64,000 bases of DNA, taken from assembly GCA_040403315.1 (NCBI GenBank), contig JBBAKX010000001.1, positions 744,001 to 808,000 of the forward strand, in the 5' to 3' direction. Position 1 is the stretch's first letter, and each line of letters opens with the position of its first letter. Positions 25,657-35,610 of the stretch are shown here, piece after piece. This DNA is from CAMCXT01 sp040403315. Lineage in GTDB: Bacteria; Bacteroidota; Bacteroidia; M30B66. Both the position numbers and the translations under genes were made by a program. Below the pieces are notes generated by a model. That model was not told the DNA's origin. It ran no database searches and worked only from the letters and a program-made list of their open reading frames with translations.

Positions 25657-25672
25657 AATGAGAGATTATGTA

Positions 25673-25714
25673 TTGCCTAGATTTCAGAAAAACCACAATC
25701 TAAAATCTAGGCAA
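25673..25714 (-). other. 12-bp stem-loop between ftsZ and yqeY
   Basis: TTGCCTAGATTT (25673-25684) and AAATCTAGGCAA (25703-25714) form a perfect 12-bp inverted repeat with an 18-nt loop. It begins 9 nt past the ftsZ stop. There is no T-tract, so it is not a classical terminator; mRNA end protection or processing is possible. Confidence 0.65.
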
Positions 25715-25722
25715 TTGTTTGA

Positions 25723-27219
25723 TTAGTCTACGCTATCGTGGAGGTATGTATTACCTGGGCGAATTTCCATTTTCTTGTCTTCCGTTTCAGAAACCACCAA
25801 GCGAGAAAGCGTTGTTTCAGATGAATGGTTAATTGCTTCCAACTTGATACCTTTTCTTCTAAATGCAGGCAAGCTTTCCATGTCGGAAACTGATGCTGGA
25901 GAGCGTAATTTGCTTCCTAGAGATTTAAGGTTATCAAGTCTTTCTTTTGAACGACGAAGATTATCTTCGTCATCGCTCATTGAATCTTGCTGAATTTGAT
26001 TTTCTGGAATTTGCTTCAAGGTGATCCCGTCGAGGTAAGGATTTCCAGCAACTTTATCTCTAATTAAAAGATTTTCGTCTGGATCTGCCTTTGGCATTGG
26101 CAACACTTTCGATTCCATTTGAGCTGGAGGCGAGTTCACGAATTTTTCATCGAAATTCTTTACCATTTCAGGTGATACTTTCGATTCGTTTGCTTTTGTA
26201 GGCTCCAATTGATTTACAACACGTTCTAAGTTTTGCTCTTTGTTGTCAAAGCCAGTAGCAATAAGCGTTACGCTGATTTTTTCATCCAAAGTTTCATCGT
26301 GACCCGTACCAAAAATCACATTTGCAGTTTTGCCTGCCTCATCTTGTACATAGTTGATGATATCACTCATTTCATCCATCAAGACTTCTTTCGAACCTCC
26401 GGTGATATTGATCAAAATGTGTTTTGCGCCAGTAATTCGGTTGTCGTTCAACAAAGGAGATGAAAGTGCTAATTCAACTGCACGCATAGCGCGATTTTCA
26501 CCCTCTGCTGTTGCAGATCCCATAATTGCAGATCCACCATTTGTCATTACAGTTTGAACATCGGCAAAGTCAACATTGATATAACCAGCCACCGTAATAA
26601 TTTCTGCAATGCCTTTTGCTGCAATGGTTAACACGTTGTCTGCTTGAGCGAAAGCAGCGCTTAGTGCCATGTTTCCGCAAATCTCACGAAGTTTATCGTT
26701 CGATATAATTAACAGTGTATCAACAGCCTTGCGAAGTTCACTAAGACCATCTTCTGCCTGTTGTTTTCTTCTGTTTCCCTCCATCATAAAAGGAATTGTA
26801 ACAATACCAACAGTAAGAATGCCCATTTCTTTAGCGGCTGCAGCAATTACTGGAGCAGCACCAGTGCCGGTTCCGCCGCCCATTCCTGCAGTTACGAACA
26901 CCATTTTTGTGCCTTTTCCTAGGATGGTTTTTAGTTCGTCAATATTTTCGATTGCAGCATTCTTGCCTTTTTCTGGATTCGATCCTGCTCCACGCCCTTC
27001 GGTAAGGGTGTATCCTAATTGGATGCGTGTAGGAACTGGACTTGCGTCAAGTGCTTGAGCATCGGTATTGCATACGATGAATTCAACACCGCGGATTCCT
27101 TGTTTGAACATGTGGTTAACAGCATTGCTTCCGCCGCCGCCCACGCCGATTACTTTAATAATAGAACTTTGATCTTTCGGCAGATCGAAGGTCAGATTGA
27201 TTTCTTTCTTCTCAGTCAT
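25723..27219 (-). CDS. ftsZ: Cell division protein FtsZ
   Basis: 498 residues. The GTPase core has 'GVGGGGSNAVNHMF', 'CNTDAQALD', the tubulin signature 'GGGTGTGAAPVIA' and the T7-loop region 'NVDFADVQTV'. After about residue 330 comes a long charged linker, longer than in E. coli, and a C-terminal 'GNTYLHDSVD' like the conserved tail peptide in other Bacteroidota. It polymerises into the Z-ring and is tethered by FtsA, encoded 39 nt upstream. A true dcw cluster member with no anomalies. Confidence 0.98.
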   Translation of the reverse strand: MTEKKEINLTFDLPKDQSSIIKVIGVGGGGSNAVNHMFKQGIRGVEFIVCNTDAQALDASPVPTRIQLGYTLTEGRGAGSNPEKGKNAAIENIDELKTILGKGTKMVFVTAGMGGGTGTGAAPVIAAAAKEMGILTVGIVTIPFMMEGNRRKQQAEDGLSELRKAVDTLLIISNDKLREICGNMALSAAFAQADNVLTIAAKGIAEIITVAGYINVDFADVQTVMTNGGSAIMGSATAEGENRAMRAVELALSSPLLNDNRITGAKHILINITGGSKEVLMDEMSDIINYVQDEAGKTANVIFGTGHDETLDEKISVTLIATGFDNKEQNLERVVNQLEPTKANESKVSPEMVKNFDEKFVNSPPAQMESKVLPMPKADPDENLLIRDKVAGNPYLDGITLKQIPENQIQQDSMSDDEDNLRRSKERLDNLKSLGSKLRSPASVSDMESLPAFRRKGIKLEAINHSSETTLSRLVVSETEDKKMEIRPGNTYLHDSVD

Positions 27220-27258
27220 GATAATTGTGGTTTTGGTTGTTGAACAAATTGGTATTAA

Positions 27259-28554
27259 TCAGGAATTTCTGTTGTTGTCGTCTTCAAAAAATTGTTTGGT
27301 TTTTTCGAGGAAGCTGCTGAAAAGTCCGCCGCCTTTTGGAGTGCGTGGTGTGAGTCCTTTCTTTTCTTTTTCTTCCTCTCGTGGATCCATTCTTTCGCGC
27401 ATCAAGTCGCTATTTTCGAATCCTTTAATTACTAAACCAACTGCAGTTGCATACATTGGCGATGCAACTTCTTCTACACCTTTAGCGAGGTGTTCATTCG
27501 GGTATCCAATTCGGGTATCCATGCCGGTCATGTATTCAATCAGTTGAGCTACATGCTGTAGCTTTGCGCCGCCGCCAGTTACTACGATACCTGCAATGAG
27601 TTTTTTCTCAAAGCCTGAGTTCTTGATTTCATAGTAAATGTGCTCAATTATATCTTCCATTCGCGCCTGAATAATGTTGGCGAGATTTTTTAGGCTGATT
27701 TCTTTGGGTTCGCGGCCTCGAAGCCCTGGGATAGAAACAATCTCATTGTCGCGGCTTTCTGATGCGAGCGCAGAACCGAACCGGATCTTCAGCATTTCTG
27801 CCTGGTCCTTGATAATTGAACATCCATCTTTAATGTCTTCTGTGATGATATCTCCACCAAGTGCAATTACTGCGGTATGGCGAATGATACCTTCTTGGAA
27901 TATTGCGATGTCTGTAGTTCCACCACCGATATCAACCAAAGCAACACCTGCTTCCTTTTCTTCAGGACTTAAAACTGCTTCTGCTGAAGCTAGCGGCTCA
28001 AGGATTAAGCTGGTGGCTTCTAATTCTGCACGTGTTACGCATTTGTAGATATTTTTGGCTGCAGCGATTTGTCCGGTGATGATATGGAAATTCGCTTCCA
28101 TACGAATGCCGCACATTCCTCGAGGTTCTTTAATCCCTTTTTCATTGTCGATGTTGTATTCCTGCGGTAGTGCATGGATGATTTCTTCACCCGGCAACAT
28201 TACCAACTTGAACATATCCTGGGTAAGGGTATCGATGTCTTTTTGGATGATTTCATCCTCAAAATTCTTACGCATTAGCACGCCGTGGTGCTGGATACTT
28301 TTGATGTGCTGACCAGCGATGCCAACATTTACGAGCTTGATTTCGACACCCGAATTGTTCTCGGCTTCTTCAACCGCCGTTCGAATGCTTTGTACAGTTC
28401 GTTCAATGTTAGCTACCACACCGCGTTTCACACCGATGGAAGTAGACTTTCCGTAGCCGAGAATTTCGATTTTTCCATGCTCGTTTCTGCGGCCAACCAT
28501 TGCTACAATTTTGGTGGTTCCAATATCTAAACCGACGATGATTTCTGAGTCCAT
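27259..28554 (-). CDS. ftsA: Cell division protein FtsA
   Basis: 431 residues, actin-like ATPase: 'VGLDIGTTKIVAMVGRR' (phosphate 1), 'VALVDIGGGTTDIAIF' (phosphate 2), 'GIVVTGGGAKL' (adenosine). The C-terminus 'GLFSSFLEKTKQFFED' is an amphipathic helix that would anchor FtsZ filaments to the membrane. It lies 3 nt after the ftsQ stop and before ftsZ, as is usual. Confidence 0.97.
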   Translation of the reverse strand: MDSEIIVGLDIGTTKIVAMVGRRNEHGKIEILGYGKSTSIGVKRGVVANIERTVQSIRTAVEEAENNSGVEIKLVNVGIAGQHIKSIQHHGVLMRKNFEDEIIQKDIDTLTQDMFKLVMLPGEEIIHALPQEYNIDNEKGIKEPRGMCGIRMEANFHIITGQIAAAKNIYKCVTRAELEATSLILEPLASAEAVLSPEEKEAGVALVDIGGGTTDIAIFQEGIIRHTAVIALGGDIITEDIKDGCSIIKDQAEMLKIRFGSALASESRDNEIVSIPGLRGREPKEISLKNLANIIQARMEDIIEHIYYEIKNSGFEKKLIAGIVVTGGGAKLQHVAQLIEYMTGMDTRIGYPNEHLAKGVEEVASPMYATAVGLVIKGFENSDLMRERMDPREEEKEKKGLTPRTPKGGGLFSSFLEKTKQFFEDDNNRNS

Positions 28555-28557
28555 GGT

Positions 28558-29364
28558 TTATAGTGTTTTTTTAGTGCAAATAATTTGTTCCTTGTATTTG
28601 AGGTTGATGGCCTTGTAAGTATTCCATCCTGCCGAAGGCAAACCCTTCATGTAAAACAGCCTCATTCTGTTTAGTTTATCTTCTGCGTCTGTCGCATCCC
28701 CAAGAAGAATGGTTGCTGGTCCAACTTTGGGTACGATTTCAATTTCGCCGTCCACATTTACATAGAATTGTTCGGTAAGTGCAGACAGAAAACTGTCTTG
28801 TCTGATAAGACTAATAATCCTAAACAAATCGTCGGTAATACCCGATTTTGTTAATGAATCATCTTTCAATACTTGAGGGATGTTCATGTTTTTCTGATGA
28901 AAACGATCTACAATGAATCCGTTTGCTACAGGCACTCGAGCAGTAAAGTTTTCTTGTGCAGGCATGAAGTTTCCATCTTCATCTATGTAGTAATTGTCGT
29001 TGAGTAAATCCATTACCCGAAGCACTGGATTACGTTGTACAACTTCGATCGAGAGAGTGCCGTTTTGGGTATTCCAAACGGTAACTTCCTTTACCGCCGG
29101 ATGCATTTCAATAGCCTTTTCAATGGCATTCAAATTCAAGTCAGAAAGCGATGTGCCTTTGAAGTTTATCTGTTTGTCTTTCAAAATGCCTAACACATCT
29201 TCTTCTGTAAGGAATTTCAAAGTTGTATCGCCAGGCAAATCAACCAGAACATCGTTTACAATGAAGTTCTTCCTTTTTTGGTTGATAAAAATGAACAGCA
29301 CCAACACAGATATCAATGCAGCTGCACGTAGAACAAAACGGAATATTTTTTGGTTCTTGCTCAT
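28558..29364 (-). CDS. ftsQ: Cell division protein FtsQ/DivIB
   Basis: 268 residues: a short cytoplasmic N-terminus, one membrane helix at about 10-27 ('LRAAALISVLVLFIFI'), then a POTRA-like domain and beta domain in the periplasm. Sequence conservation in the family is low, and the call rests on topology, length and position between murC and ftsA. It overlaps the murC stop by ATGA (29361-29364). Confidence 0.92.
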   Translation of the reverse strand: MSKNQKIFRFVLRAAALISVLVLFIFINQKRKNFIVNDVLVDLPGDTTLKFLTEEDVLGILKDKQINFKGTSLSDLNLNAIEKAIEMHPAVKEVTVWNTQNGTLSIEVVQRNPVLRVMDLLNDNYYIDEDGNFMPAQENFTARVPVANGFIVDRFHQKNMNIPQVLKDDSLTKSGITDDLFRIISLIRQDSFLSALTEQFYVNVDGEIEIVPKVGPATILLGDATDAEDKLNRMRLFYMKGLPSAGWNTYKAINLKYKEQIICTKKTL

Positions 29365-30746
29365 CGTTGCCTCACAGTTAAGCGTTCACGAATAGGTTCA
29401 ACCAAAGCGTCGATGTCGCCAGCACCAAGAGTTAAAAGAACTTCTGGTTTTAATGTTGCCAAAAGTTCAGGTAGTTCGGCTTTTGTAACCAAATGTTTGG
29501 AAGAATGAGAAATCTTCTTAAGTAATGCTGAAGAACTTACTCCTTCTATAGGTTGTTCCCTTGCAGGATAAATATCAAGAAGAATTACTTCGTCGAGCAT
29601 CGAAAGACTTGCAGCAAATCCATCATAAAAATCGCGCGTTCTGCTAAAAAGATGCGGTTGGAAAACTCCGGTGATTTTTTTGTTCGGATAAATAGCTTTT
29701 ACCGAGCTGATGCAAGCTCGAAGTTCTTCTGGATGGTGCGCATAGTCGTCGATGTAAATTAAATCGTCGCGACGAATGATGTATTCAAAACGTCGTTTCA
29801 CACCTGTAAAACTCTTCAAGGCTTTACGGATTTCTTCTTCTGCAACACCATTGAAAAAGCAGATAGCTGCTGCGGCAATTGCATTTTCAACATTGTGCAT
29901 GCCTGGAAGTCCAAGTTCCAGATTGGTCATCAAGAATTTTCCAATACGGATACTGAAATGGTAATGATCACCGATTAGTTTACAATCTTCCAGCATTACA
30001 TCTGCTTCAGCTGTAGTGTGATAGGTGATTGCGTTTTCGAGGATATCCGTTGGAAGATTCAATCCAGCTTTTACTAATAGAACGCCATCTTCTGATGTTT
30101 GACGTGCAAATTGAGCGAACGACTCTAGCAATGCATTGGCTTCGCCATAAATGTCGAGGTGATCTGCATCGGTTGAGGTGATGATGCTGCTGTGGGGAAA
30201 CAATTGTAGGAATGAGCGGTCGTATTCGTCGGCTTCAGCAACCAAGAATGCATCCTTTCCTCCGCTTAGGTAATTGGTTCCGTAGTTTACTGAAACGCCA
30301 CCTAGAAACGCCACAGGCTCCATCGATGCAGATTTGAGGATGTGGGCAACCAACGTTGAAGTTGTTGTTTTTCCATGCGTTCCTGCAACGGCTAAGGTTT
30401 GATGTCCTTTTGATAATATCCCAAGCACTTCTGCTCTCTTATAGAGTTTGAATCCCTCACTAAATAAGGAATTCAAGATGATGTTGTCTTTAGGAATGGC
30501 CGGTGTATAAATCACAAGCACATGCTCTTTCATTTCTGATGAGAGCATTTCTAATGGAATTAATGCTGCATTGTCGTCGAAAACAAGCTGCATTCCTTCC
30601 TTTTGTAATTGATCGGTAAAGCTAACAGAGGTGCGGTCGTAGCCTGCAACAGGAATTCCTCGGTGCAGGAAATATCTACCCAGGGCGCTCATGCCTATGC
30701 CGCCGGCTCCGAGGAGATATACATATTTTACTGCTTCGAGATTCAT
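29361..30746 (-). CDS. murC: UDP-N-acetylmuramate--L-alanine ligase MurC
   Basis: 461 residues. N-terminal UDP-binding glycines 'LLGAGGIGMSALGRYF', ATP P-loop 'GTHGKTTTSTLVAHIL', and central-domain motif 'YDDYAHHPEELRA' with the conserved His pair. It adds L-Ala to UDP-MurNAc, the first step of stem peptide synthesis. One base separates it from murG. Confidence 0.97.
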   Translation of the reverse strand: MNLEAVKYVYLLGAGGIGMSALGRYFLHRGIPVAGYDRTSVSFTDQLQKEGMQLVFDDNAALIPLEMLSSEMKEHVLVIYTPAIPKDNIILNSLFSEGFKLYKRAEVLGILSKGHQTLAVAGTHGKTTTSTLVAHILKSASMEPVAFLGGVSVNYGTNYLSGGKDAFLVAEADEYDRSFLQLFPHSSIITSTDADHLDIYGEANALLESFAQFARQTSEDGVLLVKAGLNLPTDILENAITYHTTAEADVMLEDCKLIGDHYHFSIRIGKFLMTNLELGLPGMHNVENAIAAAAICFFNGVAEEEIRKALKSFTGVKRRFEYIIRRDDLIYIDDYAHHPEELRACISSVKAIYPNKKITGVFQPHLFSRTRDFYDGFAASLSMLDEVILLDIYPAREQPIEGVSSSALLKKISHSSKHLVTKAELPELLATLKPEVLLTLGAGDIDALVEPIRERLTVRQR

Positions 30747-30747
30747 G

Positions 30748-31851
30748 TTATGCTTTAATCAATTTGAAAATTTCGTCTACAATTAATTCTGCAGCATCAG
30801 GCCTTGCAAATGCTGCGATTTGGGACATCATTTCGGTTCTCTTTTGTTCATCGCTATAGAGATTAAGGATCTCCTGGGCGAGTTTATCCTTGGCTTGATC
30901 GTCGCGAATGAGAATAGCTGCTCCTTTTTCGCTGAGGGCTTTTGCATTGCTGGTTTGGTGATCTTCTGCAGCAAAAGGGAAAGGAATGAGAATGCTAGGT
31001 TTTTTCACCAAACAAAGCTCCGACACTGCGATTGCTCCAGCCCTTGAAACAACCAAGTCAGCACAGGCATAGGCTAAATCCATTTTTTGAATGAATTCGT
31101 GCACTTTAACATTTTCTAAACCAGCTTCTTTTGCTGCCAATTGCGCTTTTTCAGCATTGCCTTTCCCTGTTTGCCATATTACCTGAATGCCATTTTCAGT
31201 AAGCTTTTTCACATTGTTGATCATGGCCTCATTAATGGACCTTGCGCCAAGACTTCCTCCAATAACGAGCACTGTGAATTTGCTTTCGTTAAGTTCAAAG
31301 AATCTAAAAGCCTCATCGCGATCGGCATAAGGTTTTAGAATTTCGCTTCGAACTGGGTTTCCAGTAACAATGATTTTTTGTTCTGGAAAAAATTTCTCCA
31401 TGCCTTCGTAGGCGACACAAATTTTATTTACCCTTTTTGAGAGGATGCGGTTCGTGATTCCAGGAAATGAATTTTGTTCCTGAATTAAAGTCGGAATTCT
31501 CTTTCCTGAAGCAGCGTAAAGCACAGCGCCTGATGCATATCCTCCAACACCGATTACAGCATCAGGCTTAAATGATTTCAGAATCCCAGCTGCATTTTGT
31601 AGCGCTTTCCAAAGTTTAATCGGTACCATTAGGTTCGACAAACTCAATGATCGCTTGATCCCTGTGATGTTTAAACCAACAATCTCGTAACCTGCCGCTG
31701 GAACTTTTTCCATTTCCATTTTTCCGTTTGCACCAACAAAAAGGATTTTTGCATCAGGTTCACGTTTACGAATAGCATTGGCTATGGCAACAGCTGGAAA
31801 AATGTGGCCCCCAGTTCCACCACCGGAAACGATAAAGCTATGCGATTTCAT
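30748..31851 (-). CDS. murG: UDP-GlcNAc:lipid I transferase MurG
   Basis: 367 residues from ATG 31851 ('MKSHSFIVSGGGTGGHIF'). The longer frame from 31872 adds seven residues, but AAAGGAGG sits 6 nt before 31851, a good Shine-Dalgarno, and family N-termini match this start. That purine stretch also encodes the last ftsW codons, so it may partly reflect coding. GT28 motifs: 'GGGTGGHIFPAVAIA', 'QEQNSFPGITNRIL', 'VVSRAGAIAVSELCL'. It transfers GlcNAc onto lipid I at the inner membrane to give lipid II. It overlaps ftsW by 14 nt. Confidence 0.96.
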   Translation of the reverse strand: MKSHSFIVSGGGTGGHIFPAVAIANAIRKREPDAKILFVGANGKMEMEKVPAAGYEIVGLNITGIKRSLSLSNLMVPIKLWKALQNAAGILKSFKPDAVIGVGGYASGAVLYAASGKRIPTLIQEQNSFPGITNRILSKRVNKICVAYEGMEKFFPEQKIIVTGNPVRSEILKPYADRDEAFRFFELNESKFTVLVIGGSLGARSINEAMINNVKKLTENGIQVIWQTGKGNAEKAQLAAKEAGLENVKVHEFIQKMDLAYACADLVVSRAGAIAVSELCLVKKPSILIPFPFAAEDHQTSNAKALSEKGAAILIRDDQAKDKLAQEILNLYSDEQKRTEMMSQIAAFARPDAAELIVDEIFKLIKA

Positions 31852-32989
31852 CAACCTCCTCCTTTCCGCCATCTTTTACGCAAAAACGGCTAACACATAA
31901 AATAATACCAATGGAAATACTGGTAAACCACATCGATGTACCACCCATGCTTACCAATGGCAAGGCTTGACCAGTTACTGGGAACAGATTCACAGCAACT
32001 GCCATGTTTATGAAGGCTTGAAAAAGCAACATTAATGTACAACCCACTGCCAGAAATGTAGCAAACGATTGCGGGCTGTATTTTATCATCCGAATAACCC
32101 GCAGAAATAGGATGAGGTAAAGTAGAATCACAAAGGAGCCCGTTAGTATTCCTCCTTCTTCGAGTATGATTGCGAAAATAAAATCTGAATACGGGTGAGG
32201 TAAAAAGTTTCTTTGTTCACTTTTTCCTGGCCCCATTCCGATCAGACCTCCATTGGCGATTGCAATCTTGGCTTGTTCGGATTGATAATTTCCTTCCGTT
32301 TTATCTGAAGAGAAGTTTTCGATACGTGCTTTCCAAGTGCCGATTCGACCCGGGAGATCGAAGTTGAGCGCCACCAAAATAAACAGTGCGAAAGCAATAA
32401 TACCCACGCCTGCTAAGGCAAGAATGTATTTTATGTTAACCCTTCCGATATACAACAGTACCATACTGGTTAAAAACAATAAGGCTGCTGTAGAGAAATT
32501 GGCAGGCAGAATAAGTCCGCAAGTGATGAAAATCGGCAAGAGTAAAGGCACAAATGCACCCTTGAATTCTTTGATTTGCTCTTGCTTCCGTGATAACAAT
32601 CTAGCGATGTACATGATTAAGGCAAGCTTAGCTAAATCGGATGTTTGGAAACTTGCATTGATAATCGGTACGGTTAACCATCGGCTCGCATCGTTGATTT
32701 CGCCACCCATGAGAGTGACTATAAGCAAAGGTGCAGCAACCCAAATGGCCAGTTGACCAATCCTTGAGAATATCTTGTAGTTCGCCAAGTGGGTGATATA
32801 CATCAAGAATAAACCTGAAAGAACCAGAACTGTGTGTTTGATTAAGTAATGTTCAGTATCCCCGCCTTGTTTTGCGTATGCAAGTGTCCCCGTGGATGTA
32901 TAAACCGCCAGTACCGACAAAAGGGTAAGCAGCAGCACGACGATCCAAATCGTGCGGTCACCCTTTGCGTATATAACTGGCATTTTCAT
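31838..32989 (-). CDS. ftsW: Peptidoglycan polymerase FtsW (SEDS family)
   Basis: 383 residues with about ten hydrophobic segments. SEDS motifs include 'HPYSDFIFAIILEEGG' and 'PLVSMGGTSMW' towards the end, the latter being the FtsW/RodA signature. It polymerises lipid II glycan strands at the division site together with FtsI. It lies between murD and murG as in most dcw clusters. Confidence 0.96.
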   Translation of the reverse strand: MKMPVIYAKGDRTIWIVVLLLTLLSVLAVYTSTGTLAYAKQGGDTEHYLIKHTVLVLSGLFLMYITHLANYKIFSRIGQLAIWVAAPLLIVTLMGGEINDASRWLTVPIINASFQTSDLAKLALIMYIARLLSRKQEQIKEFKGAFVPLLLPIFITCGLILPANFSTAALLFLTSMVLLYIGRVNIKYILALAGVGIIAFALFILVALNFDLPGRIGTWKARIENFSSDKTEGNYQSEQAKIAIANGGLIGMGPGKSEQRNFLPHPYSDFIFAIILEEGGILTGSFVILLYLILFLRVIRMIKYSPQSFATFLAVGCTLMLLFQAFINMAVAVNLFPVTGQALPLVSMGGTSMWFTSISIGIILCVSRFCVKDGGKEEVDEIA

Positions 32990-33010
32990 ATTTGGCTAAT
33001 TCTTCTTGAA

Positions 33011-34354
33011 TTATAGTTCGCGAACAGCTGTCTTGAATTGGCGACCTCTGTCTTCGTAGTTTTCAAACAAATCGAAACTTGCACAAGCAGGCGAAAGCAG
33101 AACGGTATCGCCTTTTTTACCCAAGAGATATGCTGCTTTAACTGCTTCAACAGCACTTCCTGCATCAACCATAGTAACGATGCCGTTAAATGCCTTGTGG
33201 ATTTTTGCATTGTCTTTACCCAAGCAAACAATCGCTTTTACTCTCGTGCGAACCAGTTCTTCAAGCATTGTGTAATCGTTGCCTTTGTCAACACCGCCAA
33301 CAATCCAAACTACAGGGTTCGACATCGATTCAAGCGCGTACCAAGTTGAATTTACATTGGTTGCTTTAGAGTCGTTGATAAACTCGATACCATGAACTTT
33401 GGCAACGAATTCGAGCCTGTGTTCGATGTTTTCAAAGTCCATGAGGCTTTCCCTTACAACGTCTTTGCGGATTTCAAAAACGCGCGCTGCAATTCCCGCT
33501 GCCATAGAATTGTACTGGTTGTGCTTCCCCTGAAGCGCTAGGTCGAAAATTGACATATTGAATGGATCTGGTTGAATGTGAAAATGAATTTCTTCGTCTT
33601 GAATGAAGCCCCCTTCCCCGGCAAGGGAATGAAGTGAGAATGGTAATTTGCGTGCGCTGATGTTGCGCTTCTTTATTTCTTCGGCTACAATTGAATCGTT
33701 TGCACAATAGATGAATGTGCAGTTTTCGTCCATGTTTTGAAGGATTCTGAATTTCGAAAAGATGTAATTGTTGAGTTCGTAATCGTATCGGTCGAGATGA
33801 TCAGGTGTAATATTCAGTAGTACTGCGATATCGGCTTTGAACTTGAACATTCCATCTAACTGAAAGCTGCTTAGCTCGAGTACGTAGTAATCGAAGTCGT
33901 TTTCAGCAACCTGTCGAGCAAAGCTTTTTCCAATATTTCCTGCCAAACCAACATTGAATCCCGCATTTTTTAGGATGTGGTAAGTAAGGAGCGTAGTGGT
34001 GGTTTTGCCATTTGTGCCCGTTATAGCAACAGTTTTAGCAGTATTATACCAAGACGCAAACTCGATTTCGGAAATTACCTGAATGCCACGTTTGTGCGCT
34101 TCAACAATGATTGGAGCTTTGTCGGGGATTCCAGGGCTTTTAATTATAACTTCTGCTTTTAGTATGCGAGATTCGGTATGTTGTTTTTCTTCGAATTCTA
34201 CACCTGTCGTTTGAAGTTCAGTTTTGTATTTGTCGGCAATTGTTCCCAAATCCGAGACAAATACCACCCAGCCTTGCTTTCTGGCAAGAATAGCAGCTCC
34301 GGTTCCGCTTTCGCCGGCCCCTAGAATACTGATATGTCTGAGTGAATTGTTCAT
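33011..34354 (-). CDS. murD: UDP-MurNAc-L-Ala--D-Glu ligase MurD
   Basis: 447 residues from ATG 34354 ('MNNSLRHISILGAGESG'). The open frame extends to 34411, but that part lies within mraY and does not resemble MurD. The start overlaps the mraY stop by one base (TAATG). ATP P-loop 'AITGTNGKTTTTLLTY', central motif 'ITPDHLDRYDYEL', C-terminal 'NDSKATNVNSTWYAL'. It adds D-Glu to UDP-MurNAc-L-Ala. Confidence 0.97.
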   Translation of the reverse strand: MNNSLRHISILGAGESGTGAAILARKQGWVVFVSDLGTIADKYKTELQTTGVEFEEKQHTESRILKAEVIIKSPGIPDKAPIIVEAHKRGIQVISEIEFASWYNTAKTVAITGTNGKTTTTLLTYHILKNAGFNVGLAGNIGKSFARQVAENDFDYYVLELSSFQLDGMFKFKADIAVLLNITPDHLDRYDYELNNYIFSKFRILQNMDENCTFIYCANDSIVAEEIKKRNISARKLPFSLHSLAGEGGFIQDEEIHFHIQPDPFNMSIFDLALQGKHNQYNSMAAGIAARVFEIRKDVVRESLMDFENIEHRLEFVAKVHGIEFINDSKATNVNSTWYALESMSNPVVWIVGGVDKGNDYTMLEELVRTRVKAIVCLGKDNAKIHKAFNGIVTMVDAGSAVEAVKAAYLLGKKGDTVLLSPACASFDLFENYEDRGRQFKTAVREL

Positions 34355-35610
34355 TAACGGAGTTTCAAGGTTATTATCGTAAGTACTGCGAGAGCAACGC
34401 CAACAATCCAAAAGCGGGAAACGATTTTCGCTTCATGCCAGCCAAGTTTCTGGTAATGGTGATGCAGTGGAGCCATTTTTAATATTCTGCGGCCTTCTCC
34501 AAAACGTTTTTTGGTGTATTTGAAATAGCTCACTTGCGCCATCACGCTTATGTTTTCTACCAAATAAATTCCACAGAGGATTGGAATGAGCAATTCTTTT
34601 CTAAGTGCGATAGCCACAACTGCCACAATTCCACCCAATGCCAAGCTGCCTGTATCGCCCATAAAAATTTGAGCCGGATATGAGTTGTACCAAAGGAATC
34701 CAACACAAGCACCAACAAAAGCGCTCATATAGATCACTATTTCACCCGAATTGGGGATATACATCACGTTGAGGTAATCGGCAAAAAAGATATTTCCGGA
34801 GATGTAGGCGAAGATTGCAAGTACGAACCCAATTATCGCTGTTGTACCTGCTGCCAATCCATCTAAACCATCGGTCATGTTTGCCCCATTGGAAACAGCC
34901 GTTACGATAAAAATGACCATCGGAATGAATACCAACCAGGCATAGTTTTCATAGTCTTCTCCAAAAAAGGAGATGATTTTGGCATAATTGAATTCGTGGT
35001 TTTTTACGAATGGAATCGTTGTTATTGGAGCTTTTGCATCAACGTATTTAACTGCTTTGCTATTGAGTAATGAGATTTCAAGATCAGAATATCCTGGAAC
35101 GCTGATTTTATTGTCGGAGCCTACAATTTCACGACGGATCGTAACATCAGGATGGAAGTATAAAACTGATCCAACAAGCAATCCAACACCTACTTGACCA
35201 ACAATTTTGAATCTGCCAGCTAAGCCTTCTTTGTTCTTCTTGAAAACCTTGATGTAATCGTCAAGGAAACCAATTAGCCCAAATCCGATTGTTGCAATCA
35301 ACAAAGTGATTATATAGATATTGTGAAGTTTGGCGAATAGTAGGGTGGGGATGAGGATGCAAGCCAAGATGATCAAACCGCCCATGGTTGGTGTTCCTTG
35401 CTTCGACATTTGACCGGCAAGACCAAGGTCGCGGATGATTTCCCCAACTTGCTTGAGTTGAAGGAATTGGATGATTTTCTTTCCGAACACCAATGAGATG
35501 ATCAATGAGGTAATCAATGCCATCGCTGCCCTGAAGGAAATGAACTGGAATACTCCAGCGCCAGGGAAGTCGTAATTTAAATCGAGGAAATCGAACAGGT
35601 AGTAGAGCAT
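34354..35610 (-). CDS. mraY: Phospho-MurNAc-pentapeptide translocase MraY
   Basis: 418 residues, about ten membrane helices. Catalytic motifs 'GFLDDYIKVFKKN' and 'NMTDGLDGLAAGT' (aspartates), 'FMGDTGSLALGG' and 'MAPLHHHYQKLGW'. It transfers phospho-MurNAc-pentapeptide from UDP to undecaprenyl phosphate, giving lipid I. It is somewhat longer than the E. coli enzyme, with an insert at about residues 160-215. It overlaps its neighbours murE and murD by one base each. Confidence 0.97.
   Translation of the reverse strand: MLYYLFDFLDLNYDFPGAGVFQFISFRAAMALITSLIISLVFGKKIIQFLQLKQVGEIIRDLGLAGQMSKQGTPTMGGLIILACILIPTLLFAKLHNIYIITLLIATIGFGLIGFLDDYIKVFKKNKEGLAGRFKIVGQVGVGLLVGSVLYFHPDVTIRREIVGSDNKISVPGYSDLEISLLNSKAVKYVDAKAPITTIPFVKNHEFNYAKIISFFGEDYENYAWLVFIPMVIFIVTAVSNGANMTDGLDGLAAGTTAIIGFVLAIFAYISGNIFFADYLNVMYIPNSGEIVIYMSAFVGACVGFLWYNSYPAQIFMGDTGSLALGGIVAVVAIALRKELLIPILCGIYLVENISVMAQVSYFKYTKKRFGEGRRILKMAPLHHHYQKLGWHEAKIVSRFWIVGVALAVLTIITLKLR

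Noticed and set aside
26669..27058. 129-codon plus-strand frame over ftsZ
   Set aside because: It is antisense to the conserved GTPase core of ftsZ and is a shadow.
31852..31865. Strong Shine-Dalgarno before murG as sign of regulated translation
   Set aside because: The purine run also encodes Glu/Lys codons at the end of ftsW, so it may be coincidental; it was used only as support for the start choice.
32337..32756. 139-codon plus-strand frame over ftsW
   Set aside because: It is antisense to ftsW; its composition mirrors membrane-helix codons.
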